A DNA stretch of 52,981 nt, taken from an uncultured Cyclobacteriaceae bacterium. Its GTDB lineage: Bacteria; Bacteroidota; Bacteroidia; Cytophagales; Cyclobacteriaceae. The notes below the pieces were generated by a model. That model was not told where the DNA came from. It saw only the letters and a list, made by a program, of their open reading frames with translations, and ran no database searches. The DNA is taken from positions 1-52,981 of the forward strand of contig CALGOB010000046.1 in NCBI GenBank assembly GCA_937958005.1, given 5' to 3'. The stretch's first letter is position 1. Each line of letters opens with the position of its first letter. Both the position numbers and the translations under genes were made by a program. Of this stretch, positions 42,052-51,051 are shown in pieces.

Positions 42052-43439
42052 GGTTAGAAAATATACATAACGTATTTTTTGTAGGCATAGGAGGTATAGG
42101 AATGTCCGCTATTGCAAGGTGGTTTTCTATGCAAGGAAAAACTGTATCTGGTTATGATAGAACTTCGAGCCCTTTGACTTTATCTCTACAAAATGAAGGG
42201 ATTGAGATACATTATACCGATGATTTAAATTTAGTCAGTGAGGTTGTTAAGACTGACAAATTACATACGCTGGTTGTTTATACTCCGGCGATTCCTAGTC
42301 ATCATAGTGAGCTTCAATTTTTCATGGAGCATGGATTCACGGTAATGAAAAGATCGGAAGTATTAGGAGTTATTACCAAGGATCAATTTACTGTAGGGGT
42401 TGCTGGAACACATGGTAAGACTACAACTTCTTCTATGGTTGCTCACCTATTAAATCATAGTGGTTTCGGTTGTAACGCCTTTATAGGTGGAATCATGACC
42501 AATTACAATTCCAATTTGATTTTAGGAAAGAAGGAAGATGTAGTAGTGGTAGAAGCAGATGAGTTTGACCGATCTTTCTTAAGATTGTTCCCTAACATCT
42601 CTATTGTTACTTCTGTTGACCCTGATCACTTAGATATTTATGGTGATGGAAAGGAAATGATCAAAACCTTCAATGAATATGCTGCTAAAACTGATAAAGA
42701 AGGGAATGTAATTATTCATGAGTCGATCAAAGATAATTTTGATGAAAAGAGCTTGCCAGGTTTAATGACCTACAGCAAAGAAAATGGAGATGTAAAAGTA
42801 ACTGAGTTGAAAATACGAGATGGTGTTTTTGAATTTAACTACCATGGGATGGCTCAGGTTATAAGCGGACTAGAGCTAAGCGTACCAGGTTTTCACAACA
42901 TGGAGAATTGCATAGCCGCGATTACAGTTGCATTGAAACTTGGGATAAGCCAATCTGCTATCAAGGCAGCTGTAAAGAGTTATAAAGGAGTTAAAAGAAG
43001 ATTTGAGTATATAGTTAAAAATAATAATTTAGTTTTTATCGATGATTATGCACATCACCCAGGCGAAATTAAGGCGTTGATTTCATCTATTAGGGCATTA
43101 TACCCTAATAAGAAGCTAACAGCTATTTTTCAACCTCATTTATATTCTAGAACTAATGATTTTGCAGAGGGTTTTGCAGAAGAGTTGAGTAAAGTAGATG
43201 AATTGGTTCTTTTAGATATTTACCCTGCTAGGGAAGAGCCATTACCAGGGGTAACTAGTAAAATTATCAGTAAAAAAGTAACCCAAGGCAATCAGGTATT
43301 AATTGAAAAGAAGGACTTGCTGAGTACAATTGAAAATATGGACATCGAATTGTTGGTGACTATTGGAGCTGGCGATATTGACAGGGAAATACCAAAACTT
43401 GTAGCACATTTTAATAAAAAGGAGGTTGGTCATGCTTAA
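42048..43439 (+). CDS. murC: UDP-N-acetylmuramate:L-alanine ligase MurC
   Basis: This 463-residue ligase has FFVGIGGIGMSAIARW at the N-terminus, the ATP site GVAGTHGKTTTSSMVAHLL, SVDPDHLDIYGD and DDYAHHPGEIKALI, all MurC marks. It starts the stem peptide by adding L-alanine to UDP-MurNAc. Its last codons overlap the start of ftsQ, and GGAGG within its 3' end is the ribosome site of ftsQ. Confidence 0.96.
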   Translation: MRLENIHNVFFVGIGGIGMSAIARWFSMQGKTVSGYDRTSSPLTLSLQNEGIEIHYTDDLNLVSEVVKTDKLHTLVVYTPAIPSHHSELQFFMEHGFTVMKRSEVLGVITKDQFTVGVAGTHGKTTTSSMVAHLLNHSGFGCNAFIGGIMTNYNSNLILGKKEDVVVVEADEFDRSFLRLFPNISIVTSVDPDHLDIYGDGKEMIKTFNEYAAKTDKEGNVIIHESIKDNFDEKSLPGLMTYSKENGDVKVTELKIRDGVFEFNYHGMAQVISGLELSVPGFHNMENCIAAITVALKLGISQSAIKAAVKSYKGVKRRFEYIVKNNNLVFIDDYAHHPGEIKALISSIRALYPNKKLTAIFQPHLYSRTNDFAEGFAEELSKVDELVLLDIYPAREEPLPGVTSKIISKKVTQGNQVLIEKKDLLSTIENMDIELLVTIGAGDIDREIPKLVAHFNKKEVGHA

Positions 43440-44205
43440 AAATATTTTCGATAGAATTCCTGTAAGGCAGCTAATTGCCAGTGGTATATTGGTCCTAGTC
43501 TTTTTTATCGCTATTGGTTTTTCAGGAAAGAAACAAGCTAAAAAGCATGTGAATGAAGTAGTGGTAAAAATCGTCAATCAAGAAAACAACTATTTCATTG
43601 ATGACCTAGAGATAATGGATCTGGTAAATGCTGAAAACACAGACTTTTTACTAGGTCTAAGACTAGAACAATTGAATCTGAAAGAGTTAGAAAAGAGAGT
43701 CAGGAAGCACCCTTTTGTTAAGGAAGTCCAAGTATTTAAAGATTTAAAAGGGAATTTATTGGTCGAAGTCATTCAAACAAGGGCCATTGCAAGAATTTAC
43801 AATTCAAAAGGGAAAGATTTTTATATAGGAGAAGAAGGCCATATTCTGCCAGTAACGGCCAAATATACGGCTAGAGTTCCTTTGGTAGAAGTAAAAAATA
43901 ACCCATTTAAGGATGGTAATTTATTGGATACAGAAAAAGGAGAGAAATTATTCAATTTATTGACATTTATTGATGGTAACAAGTTTTGGAATGCCCAAAT
44001 TGCGCATCTGTTTATCGATAGGGATTTTGAAGCAACTATGTTGACTCAGGTGTCTAAACAGAAAGTAGAATTTGGAGCACTTGAAAACATAGAAAAGAAA
44101 TTTAGAAAATTAGATGTGTGCTATAAGAAATTGCTACCTGTAAAAGGGTGGAATGCTTATGATACGGTTAGCCTTAAATTCAATGGGCAAATCGTGTTAA
44201 AATAA
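43432..44205 (+). CDS. ftsQ: Cell division protein FtsQ
   Basis: From ATG 43432 this is 257 residues. The protein is bitopic: a short cytoplasmic part, one membrane helix (QLIASGILVLVFFIAIGFSG) and a periplasmic POTRA/beta region (VKIVNQENNYFIDDLEIMDL ... KELEKRVRKHPFVKEVQVFK). FtsQ links early and late divisome proteins through FtsL/FtsB. The start is set by a good ribosome site, GGAGG at 43421-43425, 6 bp before ATG 43432; an upstream TTG at 43426 touches the site and is rejected. Such strong sites are rare in Bacteroidota. Confidence 0.88.
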   Translation: MLKNIFDRIPVRQLIASGILVLVFFIAIGFSGKKQAKKHVNEVVVKIVNQENNYFIDDLEIMDLVNAENTDFLLGLRLEQLNLKELEKRVRKHPFVKEVQVFKDLKGNLLVEVIQTRAIARIYNSKGKDFYIGEEGHILPVTAKYTARVPLVEVKNNPFKDGNLLDTEKGEKLFNLLTFIDGNKFWNAQIAHLFIDRDFEATMLTQVSKQKVEFGALENIEKKFRKLDVCYKKLLPVKGWNAYDTVSLKFNGQIVLK

Positions 44206-44214
44206 CCAAAGACC

Positions 44215-45528
44215 ATGACAGAAGATAAAATAATAGTTGGATTAGACATTGGGACCACAAAAATTTGTGCAGTAGTTGGTCGCAAAAACGAGTTTGGAAA
44301 ACTCGAGGTGCTCGGTATGGGCAAGGCAGTCTCTGAAGGCGTCATTCGTGGCATTGTTACCAACATTGACAAGACGGTACATGCTATTGAAAAAGCCGTA
44401 ACTGAGGCGAGTGAGCAATCAGGAATTGATATAAGGGTTGTAAATGTAGGAATTGCAGGACAACATATCAAAAGTTCAGTACACCATGGATCTATTACTA
44501 GGAATTCTTTGGATGATGAAATTACCATTGAAGATGTGAATAGACTTTCTAATGACATGTATCGCATAGTGATTCCACCTGGGAGTGAAATTATTCATGT
44601 GATGCCACAAAATTACATTGTGGATTATGAAGATGGGATTAAAGATCCTGTGGGCATGTCAGGTGTGAAACTAGAAGCTGATTTTCATGTGATTACAGCA
44701 CAGACCAATGCGATAAACAACATTAATAAATGTGTACGTCGGGCAGGGTTAGAGATAGAAGATTTAATTCTTGAACCTCTTTCATCAAGTTTGGCAGTAC
44801 TAAGTGATGAGGAAAAAGAAGCTGGTATCTGCTTGGTGGATATCGGTGGTGGTACAACGGATGTTGCTATATTTTATGATAATATTATCCGTCATACCGC
44901 AGTGATTCCTTTTGGTGGAAATATTATCACATCCGATATTAAGCAGGGGTGCATGGTGATGGAACACCAAGCAGAACAATTGAAAACTAAATTTGGAAAA
45001 GCAATATCTGAAGAGGCAAGCCCTAATGAAATTGTTTCTATACCTGGCTTAAGAAATAGGGCACCAAAAGAGATTTCGGTAAAAAATCTAGCGCATATCA
45101 TTGAAGCTAGAATGGAAGAAATCATTGAGATGGTTCACACTGAAATTATAACTTCTGGCTACGAGAATAAATTAGCAGGAGGAATTGTAGTTACAGGAGG
45201 CGGTTCTCAAATGGCTAACCTAAAACAGTTGTTTGAATACATGACTGGTTTAGATGCAAGGATTGGCTATCCTAATGAACACTTGGGAAGAAGTAAAGTG
45301 GATCATATAAAAAGCCCTATGTATGCTACTTCTGTTGGGTTGGTACTTTCTGGTTTCAAAGCACTAGATGAAAGGGAAGACAGATACCGAGAAGTGAAGC
45401 ATCAGAAACAAACTAATAATAGAGCATCTAGTAAAGATGGAAAACAAGGACTTACTTTCTTTAAAAATATTTTAGAGAAAACTAAGGGCCTCCTGATAGA
45501 TGACATAGAAGACGAAAAAGATTATTAA
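44215..45528 (+). CDS. ftsA: Cell division protein FtsA
   Basis: This 437-residue actin-like ATPase has the phosphate-1 motif VGLDIGTTKICAVVG, a 1C-type domain after it, phosphate-2 LVDIGGGTTDVAIF and the adenosine motif GGIVVTGGGSQMANL. The C-terminus (LTFFKNILEKTKGLLID) could form the membrane-targeting amphipathic helix. FtsA tethers FtsZ to the membrane and recruits later divisome proteins. It lies 9 bp after ftsQ and 24 bp before ftsZ. Confidence 0.96.
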   Translation: MTEDKIIVGLDIGTTKICAVVGRKNEFGKLEVLGMGKAVSEGVIRGIVTNIDKTVHAIEKAVTEASEQSGIDIRVVNVGIAGQHIKSSVHHGSITRNSLDDEITIEDVNRLSNDMYRIVIPPGSEIIHVMPQNYIVDYEDGIKDPVGMSGVKLEADFHVITAQTNAINNINKCVRRAGLEIEDLILEPLSSSLAVLSDEEKEAGICLVDIGGGTTDVAIFYDNIIRHTAVIPFGGNIITSDIKQGCMVMEHQAEQLKTKFGKAISEEASPNEIVSIPGLRNRAPKEISVKNLAHIIEARMEEIIEMVHTEIITSGYENKLAGGIVVTGGGSQMANLKQLFEYMTGLDARIGYPNEHLGRSKVDHIKSPMYATSVGLVLSGFKALDEREDRYREVKHQKQTNNRASSKDGKQGLTFFKNILEKTKGLLIDDIEDEKDY

Positions 45529-45552
45529 TTAATAGATCAAACATACAAAATC

Positions 45553-47280
45553 ATGACAGACAATATGTATCAATTTGATTTACCAACTCATCATAAATCA
45601 ATCATCAAAGTAATTGGTGTTGGAGGAGGAGGTAGCAATGCCGTAAACCACATGTATAACCTTGGAATTAAGGATGTGGAATTCATAGTGTGTAACACCG
45701 ATAGTCAAGCGCTATTGAGTAGTCCTGTGCCTAATAAATTACAAATAGGCATCAACCTAACAAGTGGACTAGGAGCTGGTGCCAATCCTGATAGAGGAAG
45801 GCAAGCGGCTTTAGAAAGCAAGGAAGAAATCAGAGAGTTGCTAAGTGATGGTACCAGAATGGTATTTGTTACAGCGGGTATGGGAGGTGGAACTGGAACA
45901 GGTGCAGCTCCAGTGATTGCCCAAATAGCCAAAGAATTAGATATTTTGACTGTAGGAATTGTAACAGTTCCTTTTGCCTTTGAAGGCAAGAAGAAAATGG
46001 GACAAGCAGAAACAGGGGTAGAACTTCTGCGTTCCAATTGTGATACTGTATTAACGATTCTCAATGATAAACTAAGGGTTATTTTTGGAAACCTTTCCAT
46101 CAGTAGTGCATTTGCACAAGCCGATAATGTATTAACTACTGCCGCTAAAGGAATTGCAGAGATTATTACTGTTCCAGGTTATGTAAACGTGGATTTTGAA
46201 GATGTTAAAACCGTAATGAAAGATTCTGGTGCCGCTGTTATGGGAAGTGCCAAAACTTCAGGTGAAAGCAGGGCGAAGAGAGCTGCAGAAGAAGCAATCA
46301 ATTCACCATTACTTAATAACCAAAACATACATGGTGCACAGAAAATACTACTTTCCATTATCTCTGGTGAAGAAGCAGAGCTTCAGATGGACGAGTTAAG
46401 TGACATCACTGACTTTATGCAAGAATATGCCGGAGATGATGCAGAAGTGATTTTTGGTCACGGTGTAGATGAAGAACTTGGGGATAGTATCAGGGTAACA
46501 GTAATAGCTACTGGGTTTGAACAACCACCGTTGCTAGAAAAGAAGGAATCAGTTGTTGTGAAAGAAGTAACTCCTGCACCTCCTGTACCAGTTCAAGAAA
46601 TACCTCGACAAGAGAATAATTTAGGAAATACAACGAATACCTCAGATGATCTTACACCACTAGAACAATCAAAACTGAATGATCTAATCAAAGGCCTAGA
46701 AGATCAAGAAGAACCTAGGTTTGATAATGAACCTGAAAAGAAAGTGTATGATTTAGAGTCTAATAAGCAGATTCCATTATTTATTGAAAATCAGCCACCG
46801 TCTTTTCAAGATGAGGAACTTGACTTAGATGACTTAGATGATTTCGATTTCAAAGATGAAGCCTATTCTTTTGATTTTAAAAAAGATAAAGCCGATCAAG
46901 AGAAAGAAGAAGATATTGAATTTGACTTTACAGATGGTTTATCTGGTGAATATGATATCATCAATGAAGCTGATGATGAAGAAGATGATGATGATCACCT
47001 TTTAGATGAGCTAGAGACAATGGCTCATCCTCCTTCTAAGAAAATCCAATTGATGGAACAGGCACGTCAAAGGGTACAGAAACTGAAAGGATTGAAGAAA
47101 CCAGATGTTGTAGATCCGGAAGGTTTTAAAGAACAATTAGATGTGCCAGCTTACATGAGGAAAAAAGTAAATCTTCAGAAAGTACCACATTCTTCAGAGA
47201 GAAATGTAAGTAAGTATAATTTGAATGATGACAATAATATCATAGGGAACAATAGGTTCCTTCACGACAATGTAGACTGA
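45553..47280 (+). CDS. ftsZ: Cell division GTPase FtsZ with long acidic linker
   Basis: This is 575 residues. The GTPase core (about 1-330) has GVGGGGSNAVNHM, the tubulin signature GGGTGTGAAPVIA and the T7-loop region NVDFEDVKTVM. A ~200-residue, very acidic linker follows, with LDLDDLDDFDFKDE near residue 424 and runs of Asp/Glu. The C-terminus has a DVPAYMRKK segment like the FtsZ tail peptide that binds FtsA, and then a second conserved end NNRFLHDNVD common in Bacteroidota. It polymerises into the Z-ring. It is the last gene of the operon, closed by a terminator. Confidence 0.96.
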   Translation: MTDNMYQFDLPTHHKSIIKVIGVGGGGSNAVNHMYNLGIKDVEFIVCNTDSQALLSSPVPNKLQIGINLTSGLGAGANPDRGRQAALESKEEIRELLSDGTRMVFVTAGMGGGTGTGAAPVIAQIAKELDILTVGIVTVPFAFEGKKKMGQAETGVELLRSNCDTVLTILNDKLRVIFGNLSISSAFAQADNVLTTAAKGIAEIITVPGYVNVDFEDVKTVMKDSGAAVMGSAKTSGESRAKRAAEEAINSPLLNNQNIHGAQKILLSIISGEEAELQMDELSDITDFMQEYAGDDAEVIFGHGVDEELGDSIRVTVIATGFEQPPLLEKKESVVVKEVTPAPPVPVQEIPRQENNLGNTTNTSDDLTPLEQSKLNDLIKGLEDQEEPRFDNEPEKKVYDLESNKQIPLFIENQPPSFQDEELDLDDLDDFDFKDEAYSFDFKKDKADQEKEEDIEFDFTDGLSGEYDIINEADDEEDDDDHLLDELETMAHPPSKKIQLMEQARQRVQKLKGLKKPDVVDPEGFKEQLDVPAYMRKKVNLQKVPHSSERNVSKYNLNDDNNIIGNNRFLHDNVD

Positions 47281-47318
47281 CGGTTGTCGCACACGACCAA
47301 AGGTACATTCTGTCATGT

Positions 47319-47355
47319 AACCCTGGCGATATTTCATCGTCAGGGTTCTTTTTTT
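47319..47355 (+). terminator. Terminator of the dcw operon
   Basis: AACCCTGGCGAT (47319-47330) pairs with ATCGTCAGGGTT (47336-47347) with one mismatch around a short loop, followed by CTTTTTTTAG. It lies 39 bp after the ftsZ stop and is the first clear terminator after mraZ. Confidence 0.88.
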
Positions 47356-47448
47356 AGTTGAAGTTCAATTCTATCTAATCAAATATTTCCTTTTCTAATC
47401 ATTGCAGAAGTTATATAGGAATCTTTTTTAAATCATAGTACTTCTTAG

Positions 47449-47730
47449 GTTATTTATCCTTCACTTCAAGAAAATGTGTTATTCTATGACCTAAAAGGTA
47501 GGTTGTTGTTTAATGAAGAAATTCTGCTTGTAAACCAAAAAGGAGAAATCAATTTTGTTCTTAAAAGAAATCAAGTGTATTTAAATGAACCAACCCCGAC
47601 CCAAGGGTACGGGGTATCTATGGGCAATAATTTAATGATCGACTCAAGAGTCGGGGCGCCCGGCCAGGGGAATTAATATCCCTTAGGGATTAAAGTGAAG
47701 AAGGATGTTATTAAATTATCTATGAGATAG
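47449..47730 (+). pseudogene. T9SS type A sorting-domain relic split by R2
   Basis: The frame VIYPSLQENVLFYDLKGRLL continues to NQVYL at 47583, is interrupted by 108 bp of R2, and resumes KVKKDVIKLSMR before TAG 47730. Joined, the two parts read as the end of a T9SS sorting domain (YPxxxxxxxxFYDLxGR ... NQVYLxKVKKDVIKLSMR). R2 is 36 codons long, so the frame is kept, but it brings a TAA (47674-47676). The upstream part of the protein is missing, so the gene was already a relic or was lost later. Confidence 0.65.
47584..47691 (-). repeat. R2 hairpin-chain repeat, copy f (108 bp) in a coding relic
   Basis: This is the reversed R2, from AATGAACCAACCCCGACCC to CCCTTAGGGATT, with the extra 14-bp GCGCCCGGCC module also seen in copy a. 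Removing it restores a plausible T9SS sorting-domain sequence, which shows R2 as an insertion rather than ancestral intergenic DNA. Confidence 0.88.
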
Positions 47731-47983
47731 GTTAATGATAAGGGTACTGCTATTCAATCGATTTCAAAAATAAGGATTACTTTTATGCAGTGCTGTTTAG
47801 CTTAGGAAAATTATCTACTTGATTATACCAACTTAGCTATTTGATAGTTTTCACCTCCCTTATTCAGAATTGAATAACTAGTAACGAATATCGCTTATTG
47901 GTTTCTAATTAAATTATTTTCCAAACAAGGTAGTTTTCTACTGTTTTTCTGGTAGGTGTTAAGGTCGAGAATATCAAAAAAAG

Positions 47984-47995
47984 GGAAGGATTTGC
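47984..47995 (+). repeat. Target-site duplication, left (GGAAGGATTTGC)
   Basis: This 12-mer recurs exactly at 48167-48178 on the other side of the MITE 47996-48166. A perfect 12-bp duplication fits the IS4-family target size of about 9-13 bp. Confidence 0.9.
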
Positions 47996-48166
47996 AGGGA
48001 TTCCGCTTTTAAACTTTTCGAAACCAAAATGGATAAAAAGTTATCAGAATTAGAGAGTGATTTTCATAAAAACGTTACAAATCAGATGAATTACTGATGA
48101 AATCACCTCTTTCATCTGTTAATTCTGTCTAAAATTAGATGATTATTTTTTAAAAGCGGAATCCCT
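47996..48166. mobile_element. 171-bp MITE with perfect 18-bp inverted ends
   Basis: The ends AGGGATTCCGCTTTTAAA (47996-48013) and TTTAAAAGCGGAATCCCT (48149-48166) are exact complements. Both flanks carry the same 12-bp duplication GGAAGGATTTGC. The interior holds a short frame MDKKLSELESDFHKNVTNQM followed by a stop, possibly the trace of a transposase N-terminus. The element is too short to move alone and needs a partner transposase; the 12-bp target size suggests the IS4 family. It inserted 97 bp before the lanthipeptide-like gene, at its presumed promoter. Confidence 0.88.
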
Positions 48167-48178
48167 GGAAGGATTTGC
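48167..48178 (+). repeat. Target-site duplication, right (GGAAGGATTTGC)
   Basis: It is the exact second copy of the 12-mer at 47984-47995. It contains TTTG at 48174-48177, a possible -33 box of the downstream gene, with TAACTTTA at 48193-48200 as a poor -7 match. The insertion may therefore have renewed or moved the upstream context of that promoter. Confidence 0.88.
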
Positions 48179-48262
48179 TCCAATTAAAGTCGTAACTTTA
48201 GAATAAATATGCGGTAGCCGAAAAGCAATTAAAGAGTAGGCAAAACTAATTTTATGCTAATT

Positions 48263-48469
48263 ATGAAAAAGAAGATTAAATTAAGTAACATCAAAGTGAC
48301 GAGCTTTGTAACGGAAATGGATGAAAATGCAAATCAAACAGTAAAGGGTGGGGGAGGAAGACCTACAAGATTTATCTGTCAATCAGGCGTGTTTTGTGAT
48401 ACAGTAGATTTTGAATTATGTGGATTCACTTGTAATGCATTCTGTTTCGATGATGGTGCTCCTAGGTAA
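48263..48469 (+). CDS. Orphan pinensin-like lanthipeptide precursor
   Basis: From ATG 48263 this is 68 residues. The leader (MKKKIKLSNIKVTSFVTEMD, then ENANQTVKGG) matches the pattern of Bacteroidota class I lanthipeptide precursors of the pinensin type, with SFVT in the middle and TVKGG at the cleavage site. The core of ~38 residues has five Cys (ICQ, FCD, LCG, TCN, FCF) with three Thr and one Ser as possible ring partners. No LanB, LanC, protease or transporter gene is in the window, so modification would rely on distant genes. The family name is from memory. ATG 48254 is an alternative start three codons upstream. Confidence 0.6.
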   Translation: MKKKIKLSNIKVTSFVTEMDENANQTVKGGGGRPTRFICQSGVFCDTVDFELCGFTCNAFCFDDGAPR

Positions 48470-48634
48470 TTACTAAAGTAAGAAAAGACATCTTTATATT
48501 AGAAAGATGGTTTTTGAATTTTTAGTAATTATACTAAGTTAATGTTAGATGAGCATAATAGATGATATAATCAAACCCTTAATAAGTTATGCATCATTTT
48601 ATTGCTAACTTAGTATATGACCTCTTATGTATTA

Positions 48635-48664
48635 AAGAGCATCAAGTCTTAGCTTGATGCTCTT
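48635..48664. terminator. Shared hairpin between convergent genes
   Basis: AAGAGCATCAAG (48635-48646) pairs perfectly over 12 bp with CTTGATGCTCTT (48653-48664). It lies 166 bp after the lanthipeptide-like gene and 66 bp after the convergent nuclease gene. T-runs are weak on both strands, so it may work as a two-way terminator or as a 3' stabiliser. Confidence 0.65.
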
Positions 48665-48729
48665 GAAATAAATTAAAAATAGCTACATACTATTTCTATG
48701 AGCTATTCTTTCTTTCAATAATGAAATGT

Positions 48730-51051
48730 TTATTTACTTAATACAACCTTTCTAATGAACACATCATTTGCCGTTTGAATTTTAAAAAGATAAACATCAT
48801 CACTTTTCAATGAAGTTAGGCTGATTAGATTTTCACCTTTATCTAGTTGCATTTCTTTGAGTAAAGATCCCTTTAAATCATAAATAGAAAGCATAGTAGG
48901 ACTCGATTGACTCACTGACTCTTGTAGATCTATATGAATTATTTCTTTTGCAGGATTTGGGTAAATTATTACTGCTCTAATTTCATCTGCCTTGGTTAGA
49001 AAATTTGGATTAGAAGTGGCTTTGGATGATGCTGTTCGGGCGCTGGTAGAATTTCCAAAACTAAACTTTGCCGATACAGGAATATGATCCGAAGTAACAC
49101 TGGTGAAATCTGATGTGACTACCTCATCGTGTACCGTGATAGAACCTGAAATATAGTTGTCAGATAATTCATCAGTGATAGAAATATGATCTAAGAATGA
49201 ACTACTATTAACAAAAGTGCCAACACCATCAATATCTAATTGACGAGTCAGTACATTATAATATTCTCCATCATTGCCAGGATTGCTTGCATTGTCATTA
49301 AAATAATTAAAATAAGGAGAGTCGTTAGAGTCCATTTGGTCATTGTAGTCCCCTAAAAGAATTACATTGCTATTGGCTAGTGGCCCATCTATATATTCTT
49401 TTAATATTTCTCCATCATATTGCCTTCTACTTCTATTTGTATTTCCTCCACTAGCTTTAGCATGAATATTAATAAAGTAAACTCTTTCGGTTGTATTTCC
49501 TATATTGACATCAGCTCTTAACTGGAAAGGCATGCGGCCACTTGCCCAAAATTGACTAGGAGAGCCTGTGGGGTAATCAGCTATTAAACCCTCATTTCCT
49601 CCGTTGTAAATAGGGTGAAAATTTGTTAGGAGTGCTTCATTCTGAACATTTGATACGCGGGATGTTTTATAGATAAAAGCTAATTTCTGTGTGACTTCTG
49701 GAGTATTATTTCCTCCGGAAACAAAAGTTGAAAATACCCATTCATATTCAGGTAACTGGGCTACTAATTGATCCATAAGATTTTCATTAGAAATTTCTTG
49801 TAAGGCATACACATCTGCATCTAGTGTTTCAATGATATTCTGTACACGGGTTAATTGAGTTGATTCAGGTGATGGGCCATTGGAAGAATTTCCGAACCAT
49901 TCAACATTCCATGTAACTACCTGCAATGGATCATTATTTGATGCGTTACCTCCACTTTTCACCTGAATATGATCTAAGGCAACATCACTTCTCCATCCAG
50001 TATTGCCAGTTCCAGTTGTTACTGTAAAACGAAAAGAAACAGTACTGCTACTAAATGTTTCTAAATTGACCTGTTGGGTAAACCAACTATTTCCTTGATC
50101 TCCTGACCTTGAAAATAATTGTGTCCAGTTAATGCCTCCATCAGAACTAATTTCAAGTAACAGGTTATTGACATTGCTGCCAAACATATGATAATCAAAA
50201 TTAATGGAAGGATTTGGAATAGAGGAGAAATCAAAGCAAGGGCTAATCAACTGAGCTGTTTTATTGGGGAAGCCAGTTCCATTACCAGACGCTTCAACGT
50301 AAATATAGGTGGAACCGTTGTTTGCGGAAGATGGTCCTGTTCCACTTGAAGGTGTACTTCCAGAACGCCTCGTGAAATCAATATCATCTGTGGAAACTTG
50401 TGTCCAAGAGCCAAAATTACCTTCAAAGCTTTCTTGATAAGGGAAATTACTAACAATGCTATTACAACTAGAATTTGTATTTCCACTGAATGCGCTTCCG
50501 TTTGTTCTAGAGCCAGGAGAATACCTTAAACCCCCCAAAGAAAGGTGTTTTGTAAAGCTTCCAGTTACATCAGGGCTTCTTGTAATGGATTGGTTATCGC
50601 CTCCTTGACTGCCACTGTATTGATAGGAGGTAATCGTATTTCCACTTGAATTAAGTAAACTGACTCTATCACCATTATTGTTAAGGCCTAAAGCCCCACT
50701 TGAAGCTGTTTGTATCAAGGAGCCATTAAATAAGCCTTGAGGATTACCTCCACCAAAAACAACAATAGTTCCCCCTGAAGGAATAACTGTTCCATTGGGA
50801 AATTGATGCCTATTGGCATTGGCATTGTCCCTAATTCTCCATCCTGAAAGATTTACCGGATTATTCCCATTATTAAAAATTTCTATAAACTCATCCTGAG
50901 AAGTATCTCTAGTTCCATCATTGTTTGTATCTCCCGCCAAACCATTGGCTGGGTCGGCATGTATTTCATTAATAATAAGTTGGCCATTCGCAACATTAAA
51001 TTGAAAAAACAATGCTCCCAAAATAAGAAAGTAAAATAATTTGTTTTGCAT
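48730..51051 (-). CDS. Secreted T9SS nuclease with LTD domain
   Basis: This is 773 residues in order: signal peptide (1-23, ending ANGQ), lamin-tail domain (LIINEIHADP ... FIEIFNNGNNPVNLSGWRI), a jelly-roll region (~195-365, SFEGNFGSWTQ ... DVALDHIQVKSG), an EEP nuclease domain (~375-665) and a T9SS type A sorting tail (VIIYPNPAKEIIHIDL ... YLFKIQTANDVFIRKVVLSK). Nuclease motifs are VTWNVEWFG, YALQEISNEN, LLGDYNDQMD and SDHIPVSAKF. It resembles the extracellular ExeM-type nucleases of Bacteroidota that digest environmental DNA. It is monocistronic. Confidence 0.92.
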   Translation of the reverse strand: MQNKLFYFLILGALFFQFNVANGQLIINEIHADPANGLAGDTNNDGTRDTSQDEFIEIFNNGNNPVNLSGWRIRDNANANRHQFPNGTVIPSGGTIVVFGGGNPQGLFNGSLIQTASSGALGLNNNGDRVSLLNSSGNTITSYQYSGSQGGDNQSITRSPDVTGSFTKHLSLGGLRYSPGSRTNGSAFSGNTNSSCNSIVSNFPYQESFEGNFGSWTQVSTDDIDFTRRSGSTPSSGTGPSSANNGSTYIYVEASGNGTGFPNKTAQLISPCFDFSSIPNPSINFDYHMFGSNVNNLLLEISSDGGINWTQLFSRSGDQGNSWFTQQVNLETFSSSTVSFRFTVTTGTGNTGWRSDVALDHIQVKSGGNASNNDPLQVVTWNVEWFGNSSNGPSPESTQLTRVQNIIETLDADVYALQEISNENLMDQLVAQLPEYEWVFSTFVSGGNNTPEVTQKLAFIYKTSRVSNVQNEALLTNFHPIYNGGNEGLIADYPTGSPSQFWASGRMPFQLRADVNIGNTTERVYFINIHAKASGGNTNRSRRQYDGEILKEYIDGPLANSNVILLGDYNDQMDSNDSPYFNYFNDNASNPGNDGEYYNVLTRQLDIDGVGTFVNSSSFLDHISITDELSDNYISGSITVHDEVVTSDFTSVTSDHIPVSAKFSFGNSTSARTASSKATSNPNFLTKADEIRAVIIYPNPAKEIIHIDLQESVSQSSPTMLSIYDLKGSLLKEMQLDKGENLISLTSLKSDDVYLFKIQTANDVFIRKVVLSK

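Noticed and set aside
35013-46100. Long minus-strand frames across the dcw genes
   Set aside because: They are antisense shadows of murE, mraY, murD, ftsA, ftsZ and others, without starts, spacing or family likeness.
10221-47691. R2 copies as a CRISPR array
   Set aside because: The copies are scattered over 37 kb, vary in length, occur in both orientations and have no regular spacers or cas genes.
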